From Candidatus Altimarinota bacterium (GTDB taxonomy: Bacteria > Patescibacteriota > Gracilibacteria > BD1-5 > UBA2023): a DNA stretch of 64,000 nucleotides. The notes below the pieces were generated by a model that saw only the letters and a program-made list of their open reading frames with translations, was not told where the DNA came from and ran no database searches. The translations under genes were made by a program, and so were the position numbers. Shown here piece after piece: positions 10,050 through 21,195 of this stretch (within the stretch, counting starts at the first letter, position 1; each line of letters begins with the position of its first letter). The DNA is taken from assembly GCA_023230505.1 (NCBI GenBank), contig JALNXF010000001.1:186001-250000 (forward strand), given 5' to 3'.

Positions 10050-11222
10050 TTACAACTTATAGCTAACCTCCTTCACTTCTTTTTTCTTTTCATTTAGGAA
10101 CTTAACTTTTGAGAAAATTCAGAATGATAGTTTGTCGAAAATGGCGTAGATATCGTAGATTATTGGGATTTTTTTGAATGGATTCTTGTCAATATTGGCA
10201 ATTCAAATGAATATTGGGAAGAGTAGAAATAATTGGTAAAGTGAATAATAAGAGAAGTAAAACCATATAAAAATTAGCAGGAAGCTAATAATTAAGCCTT
10301 GAGTTATTGCTATTAGATATTTTGATTTTTTTGAAACTAGAAATGTTGGTATAAAAATAAGATTTAGAATTGGTATAAAAATTAGATTTTTTGATAAAAC
10401 TAAGCTTTCATCAGTAAAGTATGAAGCTAATATCTCATAAGATTTCTCATCTTTTTTTAATAGTTGTGCGTGTTTTGAGGTGAAATCTAGTTTTACTTTC
10501 CTGCCAAAAATTAGAGATAAAAAATCAAAAAAATAGAAAAATGAAGTTCTTGATTTTAGATAAATATCTCATAAACTCGGAATTTTATTTATAAGATTAT
10601 TAATTATCAGTTTATCATTTATAAAAATATTTACTCAAATAAAAGCGATAAATAGAATATAAGCAAAGATTAGTAATATAAATATTGAGTCAAATCAGCT
10701 AAAAACATAGTAAGATAAAATCAAAAAAGTGAATATTGTGCCTATTTTTGCCAGACTTTTTGTTATATTATTCTCATAATTATTTGAAGTTATTATTCAT
10801 AAAAAAGGCAAAAGGGAAGTAAGATAAATGATCTTATCATTTTCAGAAATTCAAGATAAATTATAATTTACACTTTTTGTATCCAAATTTGTTTTATTCC
10901 AAATGCTACTTTTTGGCTCAATTCCTCTGTGCGCTTCATAAGCTCATTTTAGGATTGCAAGTGTTAAAAAAGTAAAAAATCATAGATTAATAACTTTATC
11001 AACGCTCACCATAATAACAGGAATATTGTAATATAAGTGTTGACTCAAAAATATATTATACAAAATAAAAGTAACTAGAAATCCAAAATGGATTTTTGTC
11101 GCTTTTTTTGAATGTTTCACTATAAATTCATCTGCAAAATTTGGGTTATTTCAGGCTAATAGAAATAGCCAACCCAAGAAGAAATAAGAGATAAGTGCGT
11201 TTGTTTTAATTTGATTGTTCAT
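10050..11222 (-). CDS. Polytopic membrane protein, unknown function
   Basis: 390 residues with about eight to ten hydrophobic segments, starting MNNQIKTNALISYFFLGWLF. The N-terminal part (FLLAGNNPNFADEFIVKHSKKATKIHFGF) resembles the DUF4870/Tic20-like small membrane proteins, in which a HS/KQA motif follows the first helix. The rest is unrecognised. The C-terminus is basic (KVKFLNEKKKEVKEVSYKL). It is convergent with the surface operon, its stop lying immediately next to that operon's last stop. TGA is read as Gly throughout. Confidence 0.55.
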
Positions 11223-11273
11223 AGTTTTATAAGTTATATTAACTACATTGTAACATAAATTCTCTTTAAATAC

Positions 11274-11305
11274 AAAAAAATCCAGAAAATTTTCTGGATT
11301 TTTTT
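11274..11305 (-). terminator. Terminator after rpsA
   Basis: Near-perfect palindrome AAAAATCCAGAAAA/TTTTCTGGATTTTT with T runs on both sides, so it could work in both directions. Confidence 0.85.
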
Positions 11306-11328
11306 GATTTTTTGTTTCTAAAAGAAAA

Positions 11329-12627
11329 TTATTTAACTTCTTTTTTCTTAGCTGGAGCTTTTTTTGCAGGAGCTTTAGCTACTTTAGCTGGAGCTTTTTC
11401 TACTTTTTCTTTAGCTGGTTTTGCAGCTTTTTTCTCTTCTTTAATTTCAGTTTTTTCAACTTTCACTTCTACTTCTTCTTTTTTAGCTGGAGCTTTTTTT
11501 GCAGGTTTTTCTGCGGTTACTTTCTCTTCTTTTGGAGCTTCATATCATTCTTCTAGAGCTTTGATAGAAAGTCCGATTCTTTTTTCATTTGAATCAAAAG
11601 TAATAATTTTTGCCTTAACTGTTCCTCATACTTTTACATGATCTTCAATATTTTTCACCATAGAGCTAGATATTTCAGATAAATGTATAAGTCAGCTAAT
11701 TCCTCCGTCTAATGCTAAGAATATTCAGAAATTAGAAACACGAGTAACTGGAGCCTCGATAATATCTCAGATTTTATATTTTTTAGCAAGTTCATCCCAA
11801 GGATTAGATCTAAGTCTTTTGATAGAAAGACTGATTTTATCTGTTTCAATTCAGATAATTTGAACTTTGATTTTATCTCAAACTTTAGCAAATCTTTCTG
11901 GTTTTGAAACATGTCCCCAGTCAATTTCAGATACATGTACTAATCATTCTAATCAGTTGAATGTAATAAATAATCAGTAAGTTAAAATACCACTTACTAC
12001 TCATTCTACTACATCTCCAATTTTTAATCATTTTAAAGCAACTCCTCTTTCTTCTTCTATCGCAGCTTTTTCAGAGAAAATAATTTTTTTACCATCATCA
12101 TCAACATTTATAACTCTAACCTTAAATGGTTTACCAACTAATTTATTTAAGTGTTCTAAAATTCTTTCAGCGTTTGCTCATTCAACTCTTGGGTAATGCA
12201 TTGGAGTTAATTGAGAAACTGGAATAAATCATTTTATACCATCTAAATCAATTAAAAGACCTCATTTGTTTGCTTCATTTGGAATAACTGTAATAATTTC
12301 TTTTGTATCAAAATTTGAATGTAATCTTGCGATAAGTTTAATTTGACTAGCTTTTTTAAGAGATAGAATAATTAAACCAGAATCTGCATCATCTCCTGAA
12401 ACCATAGATTCTACAATATCACCAACTCTGATTTTTGACGTATCATCCGTAGATGAAGTCATATCAGCTCAGGCGATAATTCATGTAAATTGTCAATTCA
12501 AATCAACTAAAATCATTTTATTACTTGCGAATAAAACAGTTCAAGAAATAATATCTCCCATTCTTGGAGAAATAATAGGTTTTTGTTCTTTTAATAAAGC
12601 TCAAAAATCATTTGTATCATTAGTCAT
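11329..12627 (-). CDS. rpsA: Small ribosomal subunit protein bS1
   Basis: 432 residues with four S1/OB-fold RNA-binding repeats: about residues 20-90, 105-180, 190-260 (VEGVVSGILTYGLFITFNG, LVHVSEIDW) and 275-350 (GIFLALDGGISGLIHLSEIS). E. coli S1 has six; four is common elsewhere. It brings mRNA to the 30S subunit. The last 70 residues are a low-complexity tail of PAKK/EKVE repeats, coded by a GCTCCAGCTAAAAAA-like DNA repeat (11340-11540). The gene follows tRNA-His and has its own terminator. Confidence 0.93.
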
Positions 12628-12655
12628 ATAAAAATAAGTTAAAAAATAAAAATTC

Positions 12656-12733
12656 TGGGGCGAACGATGGGATTCGAACCCACGACAACCAGATTCACAG
12701 TCTGGTGTTCTAACCAACTGAACTACGTTCGCC
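12656..12733 (-). tRNA. tRNA-His (anticodon GUG)
   Basis: 78 bases. Anticodon GTG in CAGACTGTGAATCTG, T-loop GGTTCGAATCC. The extra 5' G that marks tRNA-His is encoded and faces C73, and the CCA end is encoded. Confidence 0.95.
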
Positions 12734-12828
12734 ATATACAGCCAAAAAATTCGCCCAAAAAATTAGGCACACGAAGTATATTAAAAATGATAAAAAAAGC
12801 AAATTTATTTTATGTTTTATTTAGGAAT

Positions 12829-14691
12829 TTACCTCTCAACGTAATATCCCATAAAGTAAGCCATTATGTCTTTAAGTGATCTTATTTCTGGGTAGGGAAC
12901 TGTGCTTCTTCCAGAAAAATCTAAGTTAAAACCTTTTTCTTTGATTTTATCAAGCCAATTAACTATACAGAAATTGCTTCATCTTGCTGGTTTTACCTCT
13001 GCGCGTCAGGCTAGGATACAATCTGTGAGACAATTTACACATCCGCTTGATTCTACTTTTCAGAGAATTATTTTATATATTTCTGGTTTTAATCTTGCTC
13101 TACCAGGGAATCCAACTGTACTGTCAAAAACTAGGTGAGTTGGGATGGAATTTTGGTTTTCTTCGTAAAATCTTTTGAATTCCTGTATTGCTTTTAGAGA
13201 ATTTCCATAACTTTTTAGCATATCAAACATTTTTTCTTGATTTCAAGCAGCCTTTTGGATTATAAATGCCTCAATTAAATGATATAAAAGCATTTGATCA
13301 AAAGTATATTCTTCTCATTCTTCTCTGATAAATTCCTTGTTAAAGAAATTATTGTAAATAACTTTATAAAAATGATTTTTTACTATTTCAATATCTAGTT
13401 CGTTAAATTCTATGTGAGCTTTTACGGCTTCTTTTTCAAGATACTTTAGTACTTTTTTTCTGTAAATTCTTTCAAATTGTTTTATTTTTTTCTCTGTTGT
13501 AAGTGCACTGTTAAAAGCGATTTCATCTATTTTTGACACTGGTCACAAATGATTTCCGGAAATTAGAGTTTTTTTAAATTCTTCTCATTTTCCATCTATT
13601 GCCTCCTCTGACACTGCAAGATTAGTTCAGATTTGTACTCAGCTAAATCAAGCGGCTAGTGCTTTTTTAATTTCTGCGTTATTATAAATTCATCCAGCTG
13701 CATAAATTGGTGGCATTTTTGATGAAGCTTTCCCAAAAATTTTCTTGATTTTCTCTAGTTCCTCATATTTATCTCACATTCTTATAATGTGTCATCCTGC
13801 CTTGTCTCATTCTTCAAAAGTGTAATAGTCATAATCTAAATCTTTTAAAAATCTAGAATTTCCAGAAGAAATTAGAAGTCAAAAGGCTGGTTTTCTGTAT
13901 TTAATTCATTCTTTATCTAAATCACTATAAAATCCACTCAAAAATTCTTTTGGGTTTTTTTCTGGATTTCCGGCAGCTGTTGTGATATAATCAATTCATG
14001 CTAAAGTCGCAATCTTAAGTGAAGCAATGTATGAACTGGTTTTGTACATACAATTTATTCAGACATTAATTCACTCTTTTTTGAGTTTTGTAGTTTCTCT
14101 GTAAATTCAGATTAAATCTTTCATTCTAAAAAGCATAGCTTTTCAAGGTAATTCACAGTTAAATCATTTATTTTTAGCTTGTTCTCATAAATCTTCACAT
14201 TTAAAGAAATGTTTTTCAATAAATTCATCACTTAATTTCAATTCTTCCTTAAATATTTTATTAAATTCCGTTGTAATAATATTTTTTTGTTCAGATTTTT
14301 TTAGTTTATTAAAGCTTGGAATAATTTTATTAAAATAATAATCTCCAATTCAAACTGATGACAAATGTCCTCAAAATCAGAGTTTATTCATAGCTTTTAC
14401 CATATCTGGTGATGAAATACCAGTTCACATTCCACCGTTAATAATTGTTGATATTTCAATTTCTTCAATACTTCAGTCAGATTGTTCTACACTAATTAGA
14501 TTATTATCTCTATAATTCTCTCAAAATGCTTTTTTCTTGTTTTCTAGTGAAAAAAAATCCTCATCCTTATCAAAATCATCTCAAGAAATTGTTGTGTGGC
14601 AATAATCTGATATTTTCCCATATGGATCTAATCAGGTTTCTAGCTCTATAGTATTTAGTTTTGATATTTTTGGGAGTTCTAGCTCATTCAT
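12829..14691 (-). CDS. Nitronate-monooxygenase/2-nitropropane-dioxygenase-like protein, long form
   Basis: 620 residues, far longer than the usual 320-380. The TIM-barrel flavoprotein pattern is visible. GGMGTGISSPDMVKAMNKLG lies near the N-terminal third. AFGLLISSGNS, then AGGIYNNAEIKKALAAGFSGVQIGTNLA, lies in the middle; this is the FMN phosphate-binding glycine-rich motif. The family oxidises nitroalkanes or, as FabK, reduces enoyl-ACP. The C-terminal roughly 200 residues are extra, with a Cys-containing segment (SSGCVNCLTDCILAGRAEV) resembling the end of some CPR members. A very high density of TGA-coded Gly. Start MNELELPKIS; no operon partners. Confidence 0.65.
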
Positions 14692-14812
14692 ATAATTTAA
14701 AATTTCAGTTAAATAAAATTTAATTTAACCATATTTGATGAAAAGTCAACATTTAAAAAAAATTTAAAATTTAGAGAAAAACAACTTTTTTCAATAAAAA
14801 TATAAAAAAATT

Positions 14813-14840
14813 TTGACATTAAGCGAAGTTTTTATACAAT
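14813..14840 (+). promoter_or_regulatory. Promoter of the second tRNA operon
   Basis: TTGACA 14813-14818, 16-base spacer, TACAAT 14835-14840. The spacer (TTAAGCGAAGTTTTTA) resembles that of the promoter at 4453. Confidence 0.7.
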
Positions 14841-14858
14841 GTGTTCACATTTAATTTT

Positions 14859-14935
14859 GCGGGTGTAGCTCAATTGGCTAGAGTTCCTGCCTTCCAAGCA
14901 GATTGTTGTGGGTTCGACCCCCATCACCCGCTCCA
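14859..14935 (+). tRNA. tRNA-Gly (anticodon UCC)
   Basis: 77 bases, anticodon TCC in TGCCTTCCAAGCA, acceptor GCGGGTG/CACCCGC, encoded CCA. It reads GGA/GGG, not UGA. The tRNA-Gly(UCA) needed for code 25 is not in this window. Confidence 0.95.
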
Positions 14936-14962
14936 AATTAAGTGTTATTTTTTTTAAAATTC

Positions 14963-15039
14963 GGGTGTGTAGCTCAGTTGGTTAGAGCGCGTCTCTGATA
15001 AGGACGAGGTCCGTGGTTCAACTCCACGCACACCCACCA
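14963..15039 (+). tRNA. tRNA-Ile (anticodon GAU)
   Basis: 77 bases, anticodon GAT in GTCTCTGATAAGGAC, acceptor GGGTGTG/CACACCC, T-loop GGTTCAACTCC, encoded CCA. Confidence 0.95.
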
Positions 15040-15058
15040 TTTGATTCCAAAACAAAGC

Positions 15059-15135
15059 CGGGGACTAGCGCAATTGGCTAGCGCACACGCTTTGGGAGCG
15101 TGGGGTTGTGAGTTCGAGTCTCACGTTCCCGACCA
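15059..15135 (+). tRNA. tRNA-Pro (anticodon UGG)
   Basis: 77 bases, anticodon TGG in ACGCTTTGGGAGCGT, acceptor CGGGGAC/GTTCCCG, T-loop AGTTCGAGTCT, encoded CCA. Confidence 0.95.
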
Positions 15136-15165
15136 TATTCCAATACATACATTTATGACCTTTTT

Positions 15166-15240
15166 GGGGCTATCGTCTAGTGGTCAGGACAGCTGGTTTT
15201 CATCCAGTAAACCGGAGTTCGATTCTCCGTAGCCCTACCA
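15166..15240 (+). tRNA. tRNA-Glu (anticodon UUC)
   Basis: 75 bases, anticodon TTC in CTGGTTTTCATCCAG, acceptor GGGGCTA/TAGCCCT (first pair G-T), T-loop AGTTCGATTCT, encoded CCA. Confidence 0.93.
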
Positions 15241-15255
15241 AAAAATAAACAAAAA

Positions 15256-15285
15256 ATTCTTAACGAAAGTTAAGAATTTTTTTTT
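15256..15285 (+). terminator. Terminator of the tRNA operon
   Basis: ATTCTTAAC-GAAA-GTTAAGAAT followed by a long T run. Confidence 0.9.
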
Positions 15286-15321
15286 ATGAGATATATTTTA
15301 TATATAATTTTTTTTCATTTT

Positions 15322-15350
15322 TTGACAGGATTTAATAAATATGATAACAT
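15322..15350 (+). promoter_or_regulatory. Promoter of the PilZ-like gene
   Basis: TTGACA at 15322-15327, 17-base spacer, TAACAT at 15345-15350, 33 bases before the start codon at 15383. Confidence 0.55.
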
Positions 15351-15382
15351 AGAGATAGTTAAATTATAAACAAAAATATTTT

Positions 15383-16022
15383 ATGGGATTTAGTATTAAA
15401 TCATTATTTTGAGGAAATAAAAAGGAGAATGAAGCCAAAAAAAATAGTTTATCGAATACTAAACCAGTTTCAAAGCCCATTATTAGAGCTCAGCTTGTTG
15501 TTAGGGATAATTTTAATCATATTCTTCCTGAAACAAAAATGTCTCCTGATTTAGAATTAGATACCTAAGACTCCAAAACAAAAAGATATCGAGTTTTCTT
15601 CTGAATTACTGCAAGAATATGGTTTACCTGAATATAATGAAAAAGAGGTATTACCTGAATTTGATGTGTTAGACGTAAGAACTAATAAACGTAAAAATAT
15701 TAGAGCAAGTATTACAGAGATACTTAATGATGACCAATGACCTATTCATGTTAATACAGTAAATTTTAAAACAAGAATTTTAAGTGTTGATACTTTGTCT
15801 GATATTAGTGGTTCTTGATTACAAATAACATCAGAAATTCCAAAAGAAAAATGAGATGAGCTTTCTTTTGATTTTCATATAAATAAAGATGAATTTTCAC
15901 TAGTTTGAATTGTTAGAAATGTCTTATCAAACAATAGATACTGAGTTGAATTTATTAACCCACCAAAGGATCAAGTTCTTATAATTGAGCAAACTATTTG
16001 AAGTGTAAAAGTTTGAAGATAA
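15383..16022 (+). pseudogene. PilZ-like gene split by a +1 frameshift
   Basis: The first frame (ATG 15383) gives MGFSIKSLFGG... and stops at TAA 15566-15568 after 61 codons. Coding resumes in the +1 frame at CCT 15564 and runs to TAA 16020-16022 without a start of its own near the junction. The second part ends with a PilZ-like pattern: RKNIRASI (the RxxxR motif), then SDISGSGLQI, GDELSFDF and GIVRNVLSNNRYGVEF. PilZ domains bind cyclic di-GMP and often tune motility or surface functions. It may be a decayed gene, a sequencing error, or a programmed +1 shift at ACC-TAA-G. It has its own promoter and terminator. Confidence 0.55.
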
Positions 16023-16041
16023 TTAATATTAATTTTTATTT

Positions 16042-16072
16042 AAAAACCTCATTAATTATAATGAGGTTTTTT
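16042..16072. terminator. Bidirectional terminator between the PilZ-like gene and the class A PBP
   Basis: AAAAACCTCATTA/TAATGAGGTTTTTT hairpin flanked by A and T runs, between two convergent genes. Confidence 0.8.
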
Positions 16073-16088
16073 ACTTTTTAGAATTTCT

Positions 16089-19000
16089 TTATCTAGCTAA
16101 AACAGTTACGCTTATTTCTTTAGTTATTGTTTTTCATCCAGAGATAACTTCTACTTTAACAGAGTGTTGTCAGACCTCTAGAGTATTGTCTTCATTTATT
16201 GGAACTAAGAAATTCTTTGTTCACTCGAGAATTTTAAATAAAGAGCCGTCAACATATACATTTAAAACATCAGGAACTTCACTTACAGTTCATCTTAAAT
16301 TAAAGAATTGATCCTTATAAATATTAACTTTTCAATTTGCAGGATTTGTTATTTCCAGACTTAGTGAACTTTGAGTATTTTCACCTCATGTAGTTTCACT
16401 TGCTCATGAATTTGTATTTTCACTTTCTTGTGGATTTCAAACTATTATATTATATTTTATCTCATTTGAGTAATAAAATGAATCTACAGCCCTTATTGTT
16501 AGGTCATGATTTCAATCTGAATCTTTTGAAAAATCAATAATTTCTTCAATATTTCATCATTTTTTATTATCAATATCAATTGTTTTATAAAGCTCATTAT
16601 CTTTAAGAATTTTTATTTTTATTATCGGATTATTTGCATCATATCTAATCTCAATTTTTTTATTCTCTTTTTTAATATTTTCTCAATTAATTAGATTTGA
16701 TGAAATACTAATTCAAGCACTATCTTGAGATAATCTGTCACATGGAGTATCTAGAATTGTTCAAGTAAAATATCAATCAGTTGAAAAATTTCAAATTCAT
16801 TTTAACCAAGCCTTATCAAATGAATCAATAATAGGGGATACACTAGATCATAAATATATAGTTTTAATTGCATCTGGTGGAGTAACATCAGTTACTTTTC
16901 AATTACAGGTTACATCAACTTCTATTTTTTTCGCTCATGAATCATATTCAGTTGGTTTTACGGCAAATATTGTAGTTATTTTAAGATCTTGTGGCGTACT
17001 ATCTGATGCTAATCTTCCAGAAGCTTTTGAGATAGTTGCTGATATTACTGATTCTGGTTTTTTAAAATCCTCTTTTTTAATATTCTTATGAGCAAATTCC
17101 ATATATGAATGCCAAATTGGAGCTGCACAATTAAGTCAATCGCATGTTCATTTTGTAGGAGTTCCGTCCGTGTTTCCTGCCCATACAACTGTTGTTATTT
17201 GTGGAGTATAACCTGCAGTCCAAAGATCTCCTGGGAGGATTTCTTTCTTCTTTCATTCTACAGTTACATTTTTATTTGAAGTTCAGGTTTTTGCAGCAAT
17301 TTTTCTATCTTTTAGAGTTAGTACATTATTCCAGAAATCATTTGGTCTATTTGCTGGATTTGATAGTATATCAGTTAACACATAAGCAGCTGCTTCATTT
17401 AATACCTTTTCTCATTTATTTTCTTTGTAATCCTCAATAATATTTCATTTAGTATCTTCTATTTTTATAATTGGAGTTATATCTTTTTTGTATCATCAGT
17501 TTGCAAAAACACTATAAGCTTGCGCTAATTCTAGAGGTTTCAATTCTCAAGTTCAAATAGCTAATGGTCAACCGTAATAACTTCATTTTTTTAGTGATTC
17601 AATTCAAAGAGAATTCGCATAATTTATTATTTCATTTTCTCATCCAGCATAGAAAAATACTTTTATGGCAGGAATATTTCTAGAATAACCTAGGGCTTTT
17701 CTAAGAGGCATTCTACCCATAAATTTTGTGTCATAATTATCTGGTTCCCATTCTCAAAATTTTGTTTCACTATCATAAACTGGGGTTTCTGGTCAAATTG
17801 GATTATTTTCAATTGCATAAGAATAGACTATTGGCTTAAAACTAGAACCTGGCTGACGTTCTGACGTTATTATATTTACATTTGCTCACGCTCATGTTCA
17901 AAAATAATCAGCTCATCCAACCATTGCAAGAATTTGCCCTGTTTTATTATCTATACTAATTAGAGCTGCATTTTTAGCTCAGTATTTTGTTTTATTAATT
18001 TCTGCTTGTTTTTTTACTAATTCCTCAGCTTTATCTTGTAAATCAGGGTCAATAGAAGTGTAAATTTTAAGTCATCCAGCACTTTCAAAATCTTTTCAAT
18101 ATTTATTTTCTAAGTATTCCTTAACATAAAATACAAAATATGGATATTTAATATTTTCTGTATATTTTTTAAATTTAAAATCTATTCATTCAACTAGAGT
18201 ATTTTTATATTCATTTTCTTTAATTTTTGTATCTTCAAGCATTCTTCAAAGCACAAAATCTTTTCTTCCGGTATTATATTCTAAAACATATCACATTAAA
18301 TCTTTGTTAGGTTTTTCTATATTTAATTTTGAATAGGGAATTCTTATACTATTCAAAAATGTTAGTAAGTCATTATAATCAAGTTGTATACATCAGTTTC
18401 AGTCTATTTTAAAATCAGATTTGAAATAAGTTTTATTTAATTTACAAATTTTAGTCGTATTTTCGTTTACTTTTGTAATTTCTACATCTGTTATAATTGA
18501 TTTTAATTTATCTTTTAGGGGATTATAAAATGCTGGATTTTCAGTTTCATCAATTTTTATTATATCTTTTGCATTATCTTCTTTATACACATATAAATAT
18601 CACATTAATCTTTCGCGATGATTGTATGGTGAATAATAAGTGGGTCATTTTGGGATTGAACTCATTATTGAGCTTTCCAAAATTCCTAAATCTTTCGCAT
18701 TTTTTCAGAAAAAAGTCTTTGAGGCTTCCTCGATTCAAAATGCATTACTTCAAAATGAGATTTTATTTAAATATAGTTCTAATATTTTATTTTTAGAGAA
18801 GCTAGTATTTAATTTGTATGAAAGATACAATTCTTGTACTTTTCTTTTTATAGAGCGCTCAGCTGTAAGAAAACTATTTTTAATCAATTGCTGACTAATT
18901 GTAGATGTTCCTTGTATTTTATCTGATTTTCAAGTAATATAATTAAGTCAAGCTCTAACTAGTCATTTAAAATCAAATCATTTATTTGTAAAAAATGTCT

Positions 19001-19334
19001 TATCTTCAGTTGAAATTATAGCGTCTTGCATTGTTTTTGAAATTTGAGAGATGTCTACTGAAGTTCTTTTTTCTTTTGAATAAAGATTATAAAGCTCATT
19101 TCATTTTTTATCATAAATAATTACACTTTCTGGAATTACATTATTTCAAAGACTATTTATAGAAGGTAGATCGCGAATATACAATATCCATACAATTGCA
19201 AAAAAAACTAAAGCTAATCCAAGCACTAAAAATCACACATGGATTAAAATCATTTTCTTATCTCAACTTTTCATTACTTTAAGATATTTTTCTGATATCT
19301 TTTTGCTTAATTGATTTTTCTTAAATTGGTTCAT
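16089..19334 (-). CDS. Class A penicillin-binding protein (PBP1A-like) with C-terminal beta domains
   Basis: 1081 residues. It polymerises and crosslinks peptidoglycan outside the membrane. One N-terminal transmembrane helix (about 28-53), then a GT51 glycosyltransferase with the catalytic Glu in STEDKTFF (E110) and GTSTISQQLIKN. The transpeptidase follows, with SSFK at about S497-K500 and KTGTS at about 682-686, whose Gly is a TGA codon. VVWAGNTDGTP follows as in PBP1A. The last roughly 350 residues are extra beta-sandwich repeats (Big/FN3-like), ending LEVGQHSVKVEV...ISVTVLAR. The LCP gene lies 2 bases upstream on the same strand, so the two form an envelope operon. Confidence 0.93.
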
Positions 19335-19336
19335 AA

Positions 19337-20791
19337 TTAATTATTTAGGAATAAGCGATAATCACTTCAAAGAATAATTTCTATTTTTGTATTTGGATTT
19401 TTTGTATAACTAAAATCAACTACTTTTTCTTGCTGGGTAAATATAAATTGAGAAAGTGCTTCTAGAGTCTTACTTTCTGGATTTACTCAGGTTTTAGTTT
19501 GTTCATCGTAAATATAATTTATTTTTGATTTTTCGAATTTGTCTTTTGTACTAAAAATAGAATCCTTATCAGGAATATTAAATCAATACTTTTTTAAATT
19601 AGTTGCAAATTTACTCGCAAGTCATCCAACTTTTGTAGTATTTACAAAAACTATTTCATTTTTTTCAACAAATATTTCTGGGTAATTAAACACTAAATTC
19701 GCGAATTTATTTATATCTTTATAAGACGAAACACTTGATGCTGTAGCTCATTCTGGCAATACCACTGACGCTCAACCAAAAGCACTTCTGTCTCCATAAT
19801 ACAGAAATCCTCAAATATTGCAATCTCAATCAAAACAACTTGTATTTAAGTTAAATGAAAAAATATTTTCAGTTGGAATACCTTTTGCAATTCAAGCCAA
19901 TGATATTATTTCTTTTAAAGTTAAATCAGTTTTAATATTTGAGCTTAATGTATAGAATAGTGCTTTTAACTTAGAGGGTGATGAAATATATTTTAGATTA
20001 AATAATTTTTCTTTTATAGCTTTTATTACTAATTGTTGCCTTAGAGATCTATCAAAATCACTAGTTGAATGACGACTTCTTGCATATTTTAGTGCTGTTT
20101 TTCCATCAAGAGTTTGCAATCATTTTTTTATTGAAAATGTTTCATATCACCAATTTCCATCTGGGTATTCTGGATCTGTAAGATCTTTTGGTACATTTAC
20201 TTCTACTCATTCAAGTAAATCAACAAATTTTGTAAATCAATCAAAATCAATATTAGCATAATAATCAATTTTTTCTCAACTAATTTCTTCTATTTTTTCC
20301 TTTAAATAATTCATTGCATTTTTTTCTGACTCTTTTTTTAATCATCTAGTATAAAGTTCATTGATACGTCAAGCTCATCAAGTAGGATATGATACATATA
20401 AATCACGAGGAATAGAAAGCATTGAAACCGTTTTTTTCTTTGGACTAATTGAAGCTAAAATTATTGTGTCAGTTAAATCAGTTCATTCATGACTTCCTCA
20501 TCAAATTCCTGTTAGAAGTATATTTATTTTATCTTTTTCTGGGTCAATAGAAGAAAATCCTCAGATATTGAGTAAATTCATAAAACTAAAATCTATCTTA
20601 AAATCAGAAATTTTTGAATATGTAAAAAATGCCAAAGCACTTATTACAAAAATTCAAAATACTCCAAGTAAAATTCCTGAGACTATATTTTTCTTTTTCG
20701 CATTAAAATAAGTAGCTCTGAGTTCTTTTACTTTATCTATTATAACTTCACCTATTTCATCCCTCTTAATTTTTGATTTTTTAAATGACAC
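19337..20791 (-). CDS. LytR-CpsA-Psr (LCP) family glycopolymer-peptidoglycan ligase
   Basis: 484 residues. LCP enzymes attach teichoic-acid-like or capsular polymers to peptidoglycan outside the membrane. A cytoplasmic N-terminus and one transmembrane helix are followed by the LCP core: NILLTGIGGGS, DTIILASISPKKKTVSMLSIPRDLYV, and the pyrophosphate-binding Arg segment ALKYARSRHSTSDFDRSLRQQ. A C-terminal LytR_C-like part includes FVNTTKVGGLA. No ATG fits; GTG at 20789-20791 is preceded by AAAGGCG at a good distance. It is immediately upstream of the PBP gene, fitting joint wall assembly. Confidence 0.9.
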
Positions 20792-20985
20792 GTTCGCCTT
20801 TATTAAACTATAAAATATTTACTATTAATTAAATTTTCTGGATTATATAAAAAAACAACTTTTTTGCAAAATAAATTTATGAAAATAGTATTTCCTAAAA
20901 CTTTTTAGATTTACAAAAATAAAATTTGATAATTTATAGAAAAATATATAATAAATTTATTAATAACTATTAATTCTCAAATTCT

Positions 20986-21195
20986 ATGGCAACAAATACT
21001 TTAGATATAAAAAAAATAAGTGTATATAATTTCGTAGAAATTCTTAATACACAATGAATAATAAAACAATATTTTAATAATACTTCTGATGTTGAAGTAG
21101 AATATTTCAATGAGAATGAAGAATCTAAATTATTAAATTCTAAAAATTTCAAAAAACTACAAAATACAATTTCTCAAAAATTCTCATGAAAATAA
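20986..21195 (+). CDS. Small putative antitoxin
   Basis: 69 residues starting MATNTLDIKKISVYNFVEIL, acidic in the middle (DVEVEYFNENEE) and basic at the end. I do not recognise a DNA-binding fold. Its stop overlaps the start of the next gene by 10 bases, and the next product looks like a RelE/ParE-type toxin, so an antitoxin role follows from context. The sequence TC-ATGA-AAATAA at the junction is an old-style ATGA overlap: TGA is now Gly and the real stop is the TAA two codons later. Confidence 0.5.

Noticed and set aside
12667..12879. Plus-strand ORF MGFEPTTTRFTVW...
   Set aside because: Translation of the tRNA-His complement, a common false ORF.
14859..14935. tRNA for the recoded UGA
   Set aside because: The anticodon is UCC, the ordinary GGA/GGG-reading tRNA-Gly; no UCA anticodon tRNA was found here.
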